From Tilletiaria anomala UBC 951 (Eukaryota; Basidiomycota; Exobasidiomycetes; Georgefischeriales; Tilletiariaceae): a DNA stretch of 64,000 nucleotides. Below the pieces are notes generated by a model. That model was not told the DNA's origin and ran no database searches. It saw nothing but the letters and a program-made list of their open reading frames with translations. Positions 38,402 through 50,300 of the stretch are shown piece by piece. How positions within the stretch are numbered: position 1 is the stretch's first letter; every line of letters begins with the position of its first letter. The DNA lies in contig NW_013546930.1 of the NCBI RefSeq assembly GCF_000711695.1, positions 1 to 64,000 on the forward strand, written 5' to 3'. The position numbers and the translations under genes were made by a program.

Positions 38402-39657
38402 ATGGAAGCCTGGAACAAGTTCACCCAGACCGTCTCGCAGGGCGCCGCCCAGCTTACCCAGAATGCGGCCCCCGTCGGGGAGAGGCTGACTCGCAATCTT
38501 GGCACCTTGGTGAGCTTTGTGTTGGGAGGACGTTGGGCCTCGCTTGGGGACAGCGCGCCGTAGACTGGATACTTCGATGGAACTGATGGCAACTGTGCCT
38601 GTGTGTGGGTGCAGAGCCAACAAGCAAAAGAGCGCTTTGGAGCGGTGGATGCGCAGGACATTACCGAGCTTCCCCAAGAATACAAGGACCTCGAGCACCG
38701 AGTAGACGCCCTGCGAAATGCCCATCAGAATATCATCCGGTGCGCCTCAGCCACCCTTGTGTTGGACGTATACCCTTCCGCGAGGCGACAGCTGCTGATG
38801 CGACCCATGCTTGTCCTTCTATACGCAGGGTGACCAAGGTGTACGAGACAGAGGGATACGACTACCCTGTGCAGGTGCAGGAGTCTTTCAACGAGGTCAC
38901 CAAGTCGCTTGGACACACAGTCACCTCCTGGGCCGCGACGGCAACGAAACAGGCCAAGGTCATGGGCGTGAGCGTGCAGCCGACGAGCGCGCCTGCGCAG
39001 ACGCACAAGACGCTCGCGCACGCCTTCAGTCGCGCCGCCGCGTCCGGCGCACTCGAGCTTGGCGCCGAGCCGGCGGGGATTGTTGGCGTCAGCTCCCCGA
39101 TTTCCCCTAACAGCGCTGCCGCTGCGGGAGGGGCCGAAGGCACAAGAAAGACGTCTGTCGCGGCCGTCGGCGCACAGGAGAGCCGGCTGGGTCAGGCGTT
39201 GCAGAAGCTTGCGCTGGCGCAGGACCAGGTGGGCAACGCGCGCTTGAAGCAGGATGAGGAGATCATCACCGGCTTCTATCATCCCTGGACGAGCTTCGGC
39301 AACCAGATCAATCTCGCCATGAAGGCACGCCAGGCCGTCCGCGAGGCGCGCCTGCACCTCGACTCGTGGAAGCAGACTCTCAAGGCCGCTGAGGTCTCCG
39401 GGAGCAGTTCCAAACTCGACCAGTACCGCGCCGAGGTCGAGGGCGCCGAGGACAAGCTGGTCGCCGCAACTGAGGAGGCCATCGGGCTCATGAAGAACGT
39501 CCTCGAGAACCCCGAGCCGATCAGAATCCTCAGTGAGCTCGCCAAGGCGCAATCCGACTACCACCGCGCCGCAGCGCAGATCCTCGACTCGGTTCAGTCG
39601 GATATCTCCCGCAGCGCTATCTCCATGGAGTCAGACTACAGGGCCGGTCGGGCGTGA
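38402..39657 (+). CDS. BAR-domain protein, Gvp36-like
   Basis: BAR proteins bind and bend membranes. Yeast Gvp36 acts at Golgi vesicles, in endocytosis and vacuole organisation. Exons 38402-38509, 38615-38739 and 38829-39657, with introns of 105 and 89 nt, encode 353 aa. The N terminus (MEAWNKFTQTVSQGAAQLTQ) is an amphipathic helix typical of N-BAR-like proteins. The domain continues with ELPQEYKDLEHRVDALRNAH and VYETEGYDYPVQVQESFNEV, followed by a variable Ala/Ser/Gly-rich loop. Three long helices (ESRLGQALQKLALAQDQVGN, IITGFYHPWTSFGNQIN, KARQAVREARLHLDSWKQTL) end with YHRAAAQILDSVQSDI. There is no SH3 domain. The acceptor of intron 1 could lie two bases downstream, but only the one used keeps frame. 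Divergent from the EAF3-like gene. Confidence 0.9.
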
Positions 39658-39920
39658 GCATCGAATGGGCTTCCCGCCCGAACAGCGTGGACTTGTAGAG
39701 GATTCGGATTACCGAATGACATGCCACCCGCTTTTACCACCGACCATGCCGTCCACCGCCCGCGGAGTGATCTGACATGCTCTGTGCGGTTGGTTCCACA
39801 CGACGTCTGATTTACGAAGATATGTATATTCTGCAAAGCCCCGATTGAACGCTGCTGTGCGACTAGACTACATTGTGGGGCGGAAATAGGCGGGCAATAT
39901 ACCATTGCACAACCTAGAGT

Positions 39921-42776
39921 TTAATTGAGGATAGAGCGACTGCGCTTGTGAGACAGGCTCGCCCTTCCGCCGAGGCTTCCCGCACTGCTGCGCTTGCGCT
40001 GTGTCTTGGTGCCCTTTGAAGAGCGAACACCGGTGGCGGCAGCAGTAGCAGAGTCGACTTTCTGCTCAGTCTCATTTTCATTATCGTTCTCCTCGTCCTC
40101 GGAGGCATCAACGCCGGCGCCGGCAAAGCCTTTCAGCGGCACTTTGTAACTGCCGCTCGGCGCCACGGCCGCACAGAGCTCCTCAGCATCCTCGATGCCG
40201 TAGTTGACAAACTCCCACTGTTGCACCGCGTCAGCAGCAGCGCGAGGGGGGACGACCGCATGCTCGGCGCTGACGCTGAAAAGGGGAGATGCGACGCGCT
40301 TGTTCGCTGCGATCTTGCGTCCTGCGCCGCTGCCCCCTATCTTCCTAGACAGAGCGGTGGCAAAATTGCTGGGACTTGCTGCCAGGGCCATCCCACTCGC
40401 GTGCGAGCCGGCCCATGCCGTCGGCACTTGTGGAACGCGCCAGCCGAATGCGGCCCCTGCTGCTGCAGACGCAGGCGCAGAGATGGCAACAGAGGCGGGT
40501 TGATACAGGCCAAGCGCGCTTGCGAGCACGTCTGGCGAGACGGGCATCTGCATCTGAGCCTGCGGCTGGGACTGGGCCTGCACCTGCACGGGGTGGATCT
40601 GACGCATGTGCTGTTGGGCCTCATGTTGCGCTTTTAGAACGTACGGGTGGTAATACTGCGCCGAAGAGCCGAGGGAAGGCGACATGATCGGATCGCGGGT
40701 GCTGCTGTTGAACGACAAGACGCTGGGACCGGCGCTGTGCGGGACGGCAAACGAGGGGGAGGAAAGGGGCGCCGCAGCTAGGCCGAACGCTTCGCGCACA
40801 GCCGCGATGCCCTCCACACTTGAGAGCGTACCACGACGTGGCATGCTGCCGCTCGGTGCATTGCGCGCCGCAGCGGCCATCGCAGCAGCCGCAGCAGGAA
40901 AGGCACCGATGTCATGGCCGAGGCTGGCAGAGTGGCCGTGCGAGAGCGCATGGCTGATGGTCTGGAGGTGTCGCGCCGGCGCTGAGGGCGCATGTCCTTC
41001 ACCTGCCGTCGGTCCTATAGCAGCGGCGGCGGCGGCCATGTGCTGATGTTGATGCTGATGTTGATGCTGATGTTGCTGCTGATGTTGATACTGATGCTGA
41101 GGGGAATACAACGCCTCGGACGGCAAGCCGAACAGATGTGCCGTCGGCCAATGCGGCGTATCCGGTCCCGCAGAGGAAATGTTGCTAGCGCTGCTTGCAG
41201 GCGAGACAATCTTCGTATTTGCAGCGACAAAGCCGCCTGGCTGCTGCTCTTGCTGCTGGCGAGCGTGGTAGATGGTTGACTGGTTCAGTGGCTGCGCCTG
41301 CGCGTGATGGAGAAGCAAGACACCTTGCTGCTCCGCTTCGCCTCTCTTGCTGTTGAGCGTCTGCAATGTGCCTTTCGGCTCGCCAGCGCCAAGCAATGCT
41401 GTACCTGCACCTGCAGTGGCGGCTGCGGGTGCGAGTGCATTGCTGCGCCGGCCCATGCTTGGGCTGAACTGTGCCGAGTTTGCAGTAAGGGTGGTGGCAG
41501 TAGTGGAAGAGAACAGAGTAGAGCCAGAGGGCGGGGTAGGAGAAGAAGCGAGGGTGAGACCGGAAAGTACGGAAGGTGCAACGAGCGGGCCCTCGCCTTT
41601 GGCGCTACGCGTACTGGCACGACGGGAAAAGAGCGCTGAGGTGGCAGCGGGCGAGCCAGCGGGGGCAGAGCCAGCAGCAACAGAAGTTGTTGCTGAAGAT
41701 GGCGGCAACGCGGTCCCAGAAGGGACGGAAGCTTTGTCTGCTGCGAGCGCATGCTCTTTCGCTTGCGCTGCTTGAGGCTGAAGCTGCGAGGCACTAGCAG
41801 CAGTACGCAGGCGTACAGATGGCCCAAAGCTGCCGTTTCTGCCTGTTGCAACCGCTATTGCAGTTGCTGCAGTTGCAGCGGCTGCTTCCCGGCCTTGACC
41901 ACTGGTAGCAGCGCTGCTTCCAATCATATCAGCAAGGGCGTTGTGGCTTCTGCTCTTTCCCTTCAAGCTCGCCTTGGCGCTGCCCACGCTTGCAGTCGAG
42001 ACATCGCCGCGCGGCGCGACAAGCCTGCCGTTCATGCCCCCGGACCCTGCGCCGAGAAGCGCGACAACACCAAGGTCCGCGGAGGGCGACAGATGGCGGT
42101 CGACAAGTCTGAGCGTCCTACCAGCCGCTTTGTCCACGTGTTTGCTCCTGTTTCCTGTGCTACTCTTCTTCCTTTTAGCCGCAAGGTCCATCATGAATTC
42201 ATCTTCATTGTCGCTGGTGCCTGGGACTGGGGCGACGCGCTCAAAGTTGAGCAGGCGCGCCATGCCGGCGCTCTCGCTCAGACGGGAAAGCGACTGCTCG
42301 CTGGCGGCAACGCCACCACTACCACCCATGTCGAAGCTGTCGCCGGTGCTGGAGCCGTTGGATGAGGGAGTGCTACTAATCTGGCTCAGCGGCGAGCATG
42401 TATCCATGAGCGGCGAGGCGTGCTCAGAGGCAAACATCGAGAATGGGTTGGCAGCCGAACTGCCCGCGTGGATGTCGCAATCGAGGTCGAGATCAAAGGC
42501 TTTGCCGGGAATCGCAAGGGCGCCCACGTCGTCGTCTTTGGCATAAAGAAAAATGATTAGCGGCTTTGCTCCTGGAGTATGAGAGCACCGAACAAGAAGC
42601 CTCCTTGGAAGGAAGCGGACAGCGAACTCACGTTTGGAAATGAGGGTGAAGCTGCTGTCCATCATGCCTCTGATTTCTGCATCCGCCGTGAAATCGTCCT
42701 GCCAGCCGCAGTTGGCACGGGCGCGATCAGCAGTGCTCATGGCACCACGCCGGAGGCCGAGTGCTGTTGTTCGCAT
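39921..42776 (-). CDS. large Ser/Ala/Gln/His-rich protein, probably nuclear
   Basis: The function is not recognised. Exon 42776-42632 and exon 42535-39921 give 919 aa. The 96-nt intron between them has a GTGAGT donor, a GCTAATCA branch-like motif and an AG acceptor, but it is a multiple of three and free of stops, so retention would add 32 residues. Start ATGs at 42776 and 42740 are both possible. Composition is dominated by Ser, Ala, Gln and Pro. A Gln-His run (HQHQHQHQHQH) is encoded by the repeat at 41041-41100. Near the C terminus the block QWEFVNYGIEDAEEL to VAPSGSYKVPLKGF stands out as conserved in style; from memory, similar F-(V/I)-N-(F/Y)...VAPSGS blocks occur in other fungal regulatory proteins. 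The end is highly basic (TQRKRSSAGS, SHKRSRS), a likely nuclear localisation signal. Confidence 0.75.
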   Translation of the reverse strand: MRTTALGLRRGAMSTADRARANCGWQDDFTADAEIRGMMDSSFTLISKREFAVRFLPRRLLVRCSHTPGAKPLIIFLYAKDDDVGALAIPGKAFDLDLDCDIHAGSSAANPFSMFASEHASPLMDTCSPLSQISSTPSSNGSSTGDSFDMGGSGGVAASEQSLSRLSESAGMARLLNFERVAPVPGTSDNEDEFMMDLAAKRKKSSTGNRSKHVDKAAGRTLRLVDRHLSPSADLGVVALLGAGSGGMNGRLVAPRGDVSTASVGSAKASLKGKSRSHNALADMIGSSAATSGQGREAAAATAATAIAVATGRNGSFGPSVRLRTAASASQLQPQAAQAKEHALAADKASVPSGTALPPSSATTSVAAGSAPAGSPAATSALFSRRASTRSAKGEGPLVAPSVLSGLTLASSPTPPSGSTLFSSTTATTLTANSAQFSPSMGRRSNALAPAAATAGAGTALLGAGEPKGTLQTLNSKRGEAEQQGVLLLHHAQAQPLNQSTIYHARQQQEQQPGGFVAANTKIVSPASSASNISSAGPDTPHWPTAHLFGLPSEALYSPQHQYQHQQQHQHQHQHQHQHMAAAAAAIGPTAGEGHAPSAPARHLQTISHALSHGHSASLGHDIGAFPAAAAAMAAAARNAPSGSMPRRGTLSSVEGIAAVREAFGLAAAPLSSPSFAVPHSAGPSVLSFNSSTRDPIMSPSLGSSAQYYHPYVLKAQHEAQQHMRQIHPVQVQAQSQPQAQMQMPVSPDVLASALGLYQPASVAISAPASAAAGAAFGWRVPQVPTAWAGSHASGMALAASPSNFATALSRKIGGSGAGRKIAANKRVASPLFSVSAEHAVVPPRAAADAVQQWEFVNYGIEDAEELCAAVAPSGSYKVPLKGFAGAGVDASEDEENDNENETEQKVDSATAAATGVRSSKGTKTQRKRSSAGSLGGRASLSHKRSRSILN
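41041..41100. repeat. hexanucleotide-like repeat coding Gln-His run
   Basis: About ten imperfect units of TGCTGA/TGTTGA run through this stretch. On the coding (minus) strand they read CAG-CAT/CAA-CAT and encode the Gln-His run of the low-complexity protein. Such tracts change length by slippage. Confidence 0.85.
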
Positions 42777-44518
42777 TGTGGGAATGCTTAGTATAGAGAG
42801 GGATCGAAAGTTTTCCTGGAGAACGGGAGTTGCGAGGGAATCGACCAGCGATGATGGGACCAAGCGACAGGGTGGTAGGTCGGATCTTTTGCGAACAGAG
42901 ATTAAATGGTCAGAAGAGATTATGCGCTGGAGAGCGAGCGTCTCTGGTCGTGCAAGTTGAGAGGGACCTGCCTCTCGGAAGCGACCCGCGTCGCCGAGAC
43001 TGGATACAGAAAGGAGCAAGTTTGGGAGAAGGGAATGGAGGGTGTGGATGCCAGAGATCTACTGCATGGCACTTTTCGAAGGGGTGGAAGAAGCAGGAAG
43101 GTGGAAAGAAGGAATGGGATGAAAGAAAAGACGGCCTGGAGAAGAGATGGTGAGAGGGATGAAAGAGTGACAATGCAATTGAGGTCTCAGTCGACCAGAT
43201 GGAAAGAAGATGAGAGACGGAAAGATTGCATCGGCGGATGCCTGCTAGGAGGCTTGGAGAATGATGGAATGCTCGATGGCCCTTTGGTCAGCAACGAGTA
43301 GTCGGCCAGCCGAGCATCGCTTGCTTCTCCTCTTGGGATCAGTGTACAGAGTCACGTATCGCAAGTACACCCTTGAGGGAGGGGAGTTGGGCCAAGATCA
43401 GAGCATATCAATCTCACGAAGGGATCCTACTCAATGAGGAAGATGATGAGTGACGATGCAATCTCAGAGACTACATACCGCGACGATCATCATTGAGCGG
43501 CTGATGTGACCTCCCAGCCACTGAATTGCACTGCAAGAGGCCGGAGAAAGTAAGCAGAGAGGGCAAGCAAGGCGTGAAGTTGAGCATGTCAATCTACAGG
43601 GGCCAAGACTGGCCCCGCTCTGCGCTGGAAAACATATGTGGTCAGTCACTCAAAGCAGCCATCGCCGGTCCGACTGACGTGTCATGCGGGCTTGCGCTGA
43701 AATAGGAAGCTGGCTAGGTATGTACTCCGTAGAGCCGACTGCAGTGAGCGGATGATGAGAACTTGACTGATGTGCAGATCCGTCAAGTCGGTGGCCTTGC
43801 CATTCATCAGCCGACCAGACCCTGGCAAGTGGCGCTAGAATCTAGTCCACGCGCGCCGAGGCAGGGCGAGATGCAGGCCCCGTCGTGGCGGCGAGATAGG
43901 GACAGGCTGGGAATATGTATGAACCTTCCATCTGGAGGGAAGCGAGGGCTGGTCTCACACCCATTCCAACACCCAAATTCTTCCAACGGTCGGTCGCGTC
44001 CGTCGGTTGGTCCTCCGCTCGACTCTCCTGCTTGCGTTGTGGTCTCCGCAAGGATTGAAAGCATTCGGACTTCTCGGAGGAGTCTTCGGAAGAGACGACA
44101 ATGGAGAGGCATTGGGCCTGTGTTTGGTGTAGAGTTCGACTAGATTCGACGCCACACAGGGGCTAGGTGGCACAGTTGTGAGAGCGCGGGGTTGCACCGA
44201 ATCTTCCACTTCCCCCACAGCTCCGCCTGAGGATTAGGGTGACTGAGGTCTGACTGTCTGGCACTCTGCTTGCCCTCCGCTTTTCACATACCCCGCGCCT
44301 CTAAAGCATCATCGGGCCGGCGTCAAGAGATCCGACAGTCACCGAGAGTAAGCAAGCGAGGTACGCGTCAGCCTGACGGAGGCTGCGCAGAGGTCGTGTT
44401 GTCTGACATACGACGTACGGCACGGCGCTCAAAAGCGTGATTGACGGCCCAGCGCGAGACGTGGCCGGTGTGACCGTAACACATAAAGTGCTCATCTGTT
44501 ACGCACCACGCATACACC
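42777..44518. promoter_or_regulatory. long divergent intergenic region
   Basis: This 1.7-kb stretch separates two divergent genes. The first 500 bases, upstream of the minus-strand gene, are strongly purine-rich on the plus strand (GGAAAGAAG-type tracts at 43080-43230), that is, pyrimidine-rich on the sense strand of that gene, as in many fungal promoters and leaders. No gene is supported. Confidence 0.45.
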
Positions 44519-47132
44519 ATGGCTGGCGTACGCCCGAGCATCGGCCTGCTCCTCTCCCAGTTCCACGTGACGAGGGGTAACGAGGTGGCGTGCTGCTATC
44601 CCAGCAGTGAGCGTCGGAGCCGGCGCAGCACACAGCCCAGCGTCGTCCTGGGCAGGCGTGGACCGAAAACTGACCTGTCTCTATTGCACTCGCCTCGCTT
44701 CTGCTTTCCGCTTGCACGCAGGCCTACACACCGACGGCCTCGAATGGAAGGTCTTGCCGAGTGGCGGGCATCTGGTTAGCAGCGATGTCATGTATGTCTC
44801 TTCCTCCCAAGGAGGACCTCCTTCTCACGCCTCCTCATTCCTTTTGCCGGTGCCTCGCCGTGGACAGCGTTCTGATCTCTGCCGTCCTTTGCTTGCCTTC
44901 TGACGGTACAGCCTCTTCGAGACGCCAACCCCGGAGAAGCGCATTGAAAATCGCAGTGGGATAGGGATTGCTGTCTTTCGCAACCTCAGGCTTGATCCTG
45001 CCGGTCAAGCACCCTCCGATGCAACTGGAACGGCCACCCGCAGCTCAACAAACAGACAACGCGGCGCGAGGATGTTCAGCGCAAGCTTGCTTGTCCTCTT
45101 GTCCAACGATGCAGACAGCGCTCCGTTCAATCGAGGCACGGACGCACAAGCCGGCGAATCCCCATCGCCCTTCTTCAAATCAAAAGCAGCGTCAGAAAAA
45201 GTGCGTCAGCGGATTTACACGCTCGCTCTGCCAGCTTTACAGCACCTCGCAGCCGAGGTTGCGCTCCTGCTACACGCACAGCCAGACCTTGACCTCTCCA
45301 ATTCCACTGCCGCTACCGCAGGCACAGGGTCCCCATCCTCTCATCTGGTCGACGTCAACTATACAGATGCAGCGAAACAGGTTTCGAGCATGCTCGAGCA
45401 GGCGCACGGGCGCTTGACTGTTGCCTTGTCGACGCTAATCGACGGGTCCATTTTCACAGGGCCTCCTCAAGTACAACCCCTTCTACCATCCCACGCGAGC
45501 ATCCACTCGCTCCCAGCACAGCACGCCACTTTTGGGCCCCTGCTCCTAAAGCTGCTGAAGGTACTATTACCAAGCTATCTCCCCGGCACATACTCCTCGT
45601 CGCTCTTGGCTTCTGGAATCGCTCCGTTAGCTAGAGCGCGACCGCGAGCCCCACGTGTGCTCATTTACACACCGAGCGGCAGCAGCAAGGATGCAGCTGG
45701 TCGAAATGGAATTCAAGAGGGCATGGTGCAAACGGCATGTGTATTTGCAAGCAACTTGCTCGTCCTCCTGGAAGACATAGCCGCACAAAATTCAGGTCAC
45801 CTTCACCACCTCCACCATCATCATCGGCAGCGTGAGGGCGGTGACTTTGGTCTACGATTGCGAGGCTACGTTAGCGTACATGACCTCGTCGCTCTAGACG
45901 CTGAGCACAGGGCGGCAAATGGTGCCAACGCAGAGGAGGAGGAGAGAGGCTCGCGAAGTGGCTGGCTTGCTGTCACGTCCGATGCCATCTTGCGCGAAAA
46001 GACGACTCTGTTCGATATCCTGCTCGACCTCTCCCCTCTTGCCTGCCTGCCTGCTTCCGCCACTGTCGCCGGCGGAAACGAGCATGCACCAACCGCGTTG
46101 CCGCTGCTATCCATGGTCGTGGATGATTGCGGCAGCGAAAGCAACGATGGCGGGAGGAGAGCGCAGGGAAGGAAAGGCGCTAACCTGCGCCTGCGCAGGC
46201 TCAATTGGACAGCGCGGGAGTTCGGAGCGTGGGACATCATCGACCGCACTGCTGAGTTCACACTGCAGGAGCGCGAGGCAGCCCTCATGCAGCAGTGTCA
46301 GCGTCACCGAGGCAAGAGCCAGAGCCAGAGAGGGAAGGGGCCCGCTCAGCAACAACTGGAACAGGAAGCTGAGGAAGACAATTTACTTCATGTGCCTGGT
46401 GCGATGCCACAGCCGTCAAGGTCCACGCCCGGCCGTTCCGCCAGGAGCAACAGCAGCAGGCACAGTTCGCACCACTGGGTCACCACCCTCTTTGCTTTCC
46501 TGCACTTCTGCTGCGCAGGCTGGCCCACAGTCTCCGTGCTGCTCTCATTCATTTGGCGGCGTCAGCCCGGAAGCCTCGCACTTCACACTGGCAGTGGGAG
46601 GGCCAACAGCGGCGGCGGTTCCCAGCTTGCGTTGGGGAATCTGCTGGGTGGCAGAGATGGGCGGGAGGCAGAGGCTGAAGGAGACACTCAGGAGGAGGAC
46701 GATGATGTTTCTGAGCGCGTAGAGACTGAAGGAATAGACGAACAGGTGCCAAGCGGAGGCGGGCGTGGCCCTCTGATTATCGCTAAACGCGGCATGGGCG
46801 CAGAACAAGACTTGACACACGTTAATGAAGCTACCCTTGATGATGCAGACATGGCCGACGCGACACTGGCACTGGCGCTGCAGCAAGCATGGGTCGACTG
46901 GGGCGCGTCTCTGCTGACAACCGTCGTGGACGAAGTGTTGCGAGATGTGTCCACAGCGTCCACGGTCGTCAAAGCAAGCGCTATGCGCCGTGCAGGTCTC
47001 AGCGTCTGCAATCCGGCGGACGTTGAGCTCGTGCGTGCCGTTGCCACAAGCCCGCGCTCGGCGCAGCATGTCTCCTCGCCGCCGCGGCAGCTGGAGTTCC
47101 AGGCCGGCTGGCGTGGGCTCTTTAGCTGGTGA
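44519..47132 (+). CDS. LCHN/DENND11-like DENN protein (Anr2-type)
   Basis: DENN proteins act as exchange factors or regulators of Rab GTPases. Members of the LCHN/DENND11 group, which includes yeast Anr2, are poorly characterised. Exons 44519-44606, 44722-44791 and 44912-47132, with introns of 115 and 120 nt, encode 792 aa. The conserved N-terminal half shows SQFHVTRGNEVACCYPS, HTDGLEWKVLPSGGHLVSSD, GIGIAVFRNLRLD and RGARMFSASLLVLLS, the order seen in LCHN proteins. The middle and C-terminal parts carry VRQRIYTLALPALQHLA, PLLLKLLKVLLPSYLPG and ALQQAWVDWGASLL. Low-complexity insertions include a His-rich loop (HLHHLHHHHR) and an acidic segment (EEDDDVSERVE). A hydrophobic stretch at about 520-545 (TTLFAFLHFCCAGWPTVSVL) could be buried or membrane-associated. 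Confidence 0.82.
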
Positions 47133-47382
47133 ACATGTACACAGCTCAGCACAATCAACTCAGCGTAGCCCAGCAGACGCATCGAAAAATACCAGACAGA
47201 TTCAATTGCTAGATCAAGTAATGTTACATCGTGCAGAAGAGCAAGCGGGCACGGCGAGCCAAGGGCGATGCCTGCGCCCGGCTTACCTCAATTAATAAAT
47301 CGTTACAACGTCGTGATTGCGTAGACCCACATAGTGGGCCAAAAAGGGGGAATACTTGCAACGCGTGGATAAGGAGGGCAGT

Positions 47383-50300
47383 TCACATCACAACACACTC
47401 CTTGGTTTCGCGTCGGTTCCGCTTGCAAAAGTCGCCGGACAGATCGCCAGACGCAGCCGCAGCGCGGGGCGTGATTTGGCCACGCTGCAAATTGTCATGA
47501 CGATCAGCGAAGTGCGAGGTGACGCCGACGCTGACCCGCCGCCGATGCTTGGAATTTTCCGCCTGGTGCGACGGCCGAGGCAGGTCCATGCTCAGGTGCG
47601 GTGTGGAAACCATGCCCATCGCCCGAGAGGATGTGATGTTGCGAGCCGTGGACTGCACAGGACTCAGGACGGCAGTTGCTGGTTTGTCGGACGAAGGGGA
47701 CCGGGCGACAGAAAGGTTGGAGATGCTGGAGATGCTGGACGCACCCGAGATGCTTCCATAGCTCATGGTGCTCTGTCGACGCAGCTGCTTGTCTTGCGAG
47801 CTGCTGAGCGAAGAGCGATGATGCAAGTCTGACGAGAACGGAGAATCCGTGCTGCTGGAGCGAGATGGCATGAATGATGCACGCTTGACCTGACCGCCAG
47901 ATTCTTTGCCTTGGCTGCCTGTGCTACCAGCAACAGGTGATGGAAGATCATTGGGTGACGTGCCGAAAGGCGAGGGCGAGAAAGGTTGCATGCTTTCCGA
48001 CCCCTTGCTTGTACGACGCTTGCCAACGAAAGGGAAGCGAAAGCTAACGGGCGAGAATGCAGGTGACTGGGGCATTGACGGCGTGAGGGAAGGGGCCGGG
48101 CTTGTCACCCGCCCCAAGTCGGCTGATGGCCTCGCAGATGCGAGGAGCAAGTGCGCACGAAGATTGCAGGGTAAAGGTGCTTGATTAGCGCAAGACGCGT
48201 GGCAAAGCAAACCACACTCTTCGCATAGCACGGCGTGTTTCTTGACCTTCTCTTTGCAAATCCTGCATTGCAGCGGTTTGCTGAAAGTGGATTTCACGAA
48301 GGCATGAGCTTTGGGAACTTCCAAAATCTCGTCGTGATCAACGACGGTCGAGTCCGCAAATTGTGTCCGGTCCAAGTCGCCTTCGTCCATGAGTGAAATG
48401 ATCGGATTTCCTCCATGTACGGGAGTTGGGGTGATCAGGGACAGCCCAGGCCTAGACACATCGCCGATCGAGGCCCTTCCCTCAATAGCCGATGTTGAAG
48501 CAAGACGGGCGGCAAAGAAGGGACGGCGTGAGGAGGATGGCGGCGGCGAGGAGGTCGACCTCTCTAGGGTCGGCGATTCAGGCACGGCGATGAAGGTCGA
48601 TGGATCGAGCCTTCGAAGGTCTGCACTGATGCGGCGCAAAGCGGGGACGCTGTCCTGCGGACGAAGGTCCTTCTGTCCCCTCCACACCTGGTCCAACCAA
48701 GGGTGACCAAAGAGCTGTTCCGCGGTTGGTCTCTCAGTTGGCTCCTTTTTGAAGCATTGCCTAAGCAGGTCTTTCAACTCTTCTGAAGCAACTTCGGGGA
48801 TAGGAGGACAGTCATCGACAACGATGCGGAACATGGCCGACATAGCCATCATGCCACCGTATGGAGGCCGTCCAGTAAGCAGCTCGATGATCGTGCAAGC
48901 CAAGGACCATATATCTGCGGCCGTCGAAGCGCCTCGCAGCTCGATCACCTCCGGGGCCACTGGAGGTGGAAGTGTTTCAAATCAGTATCCCCCTAAAGCA
49001 ACAAGTAAATATTCTTCGAACTCGACTCACTCCAGTTCGGGGTCCCTACGGCCTCTTTCTTGTGGTTCTTGATCTTCTCCATCGCCTTCAGGTTGAGAGA
49101 CACTCCAAAGTCGGAAAGCTTGATGTTTCCTGACTTCGTGGTCAAAATGTTGGCTGCCTTGAGGTCGCAATGCACGACACCCTGTTCGTGCAGATATGTC
49201 AAGCCTTCGAGAATCTTGATGACGTAGCTGGCGATGAGTTTTTCCGGGAAGTTGCCGAATGCTTTGAGCTGACTGAGTAGCGAGCCATTCTCGACGAACT
49301 CTAGGATGATTGAAAGCGCCTCTGGCTCGCGTACTAGGCCTTCGTATTTGACCACGCTTGGATGTGACAAACTTTTTAGGAGAACAACTTCATGCATCAG
49401 TTGCGTGACCTCCTCCTCTGATCTACCCTCGAGATTGATGCTCTTGACCGCGACCATTTGACCCGTGTTCATGTTTAAGGCACGATACACCGAGCCAAAT
49501 TGACCCTTGCCGATGCGATTCCCGAATTGCTGAAGGAAAAAAGGCTAGTCACATTTTTGTATATGAAGGCGCGCCTCCCGCCATCGCACACTCACATAGA
49601 CGATTGGTGGCTCCCCTGGCACGGGAACAAAGAGCTTGTGCTTCGGGCCTGGGGCTGTACCGCCCGAGCGCGACGGAGGCGTGCTAGAGTCCTCACCGGT
49701 GGCAAAGCTTGCCTGAGTGTTGTTGTATGTTGACGTCACTGCTGAATCGTTTCTATGCCGTGGGAAAGCGATGCCAGGTTGCTCGATGGCATTGTCTGAC
49801 TTGGAATTCTGAACCGCACTCAATGTGACCGGCAAATCAGATGAGAAGCGATGATGCGCAGGACGAGTGGGCGAAGTCAGAGAGGTAGGCGAGGTGGGTG
49901 AGCCGAGCGTCACCGCCAAGGAGGCTTCAGAGGCAGATGCGGCTCCAGAGAGAGACAAGTGTCGATGCAGACGTTTCGCTCCTGGTGAGTCGGTCGAGGA
50001 GGCCGAGCGCGGAAATGGCAAACGCGGCGAAGGGAGGGGACTCCCATTCCCATGAACGGTGGGCGATGCGAGCGAGTCGCGTTGCGGGTTCAACGGCGAC
50101 GGCGTGGAGCGTCCGACGCCGCTGTGGCGTCGATGGGGTGTGTGTCGCACTGGTGTGGCCGTGATAGCGGCACGCCAGTCATCCAGATTCTCGCTTGAAG
50201 CAGCCGCAAATCCGAGCTGCAGCTCCATACTAATACGGCGCTGCGAAGACGTGCGTGTCATAGCAGATGACGTTGGGAATTGGGTACTTAATGATGAAGG

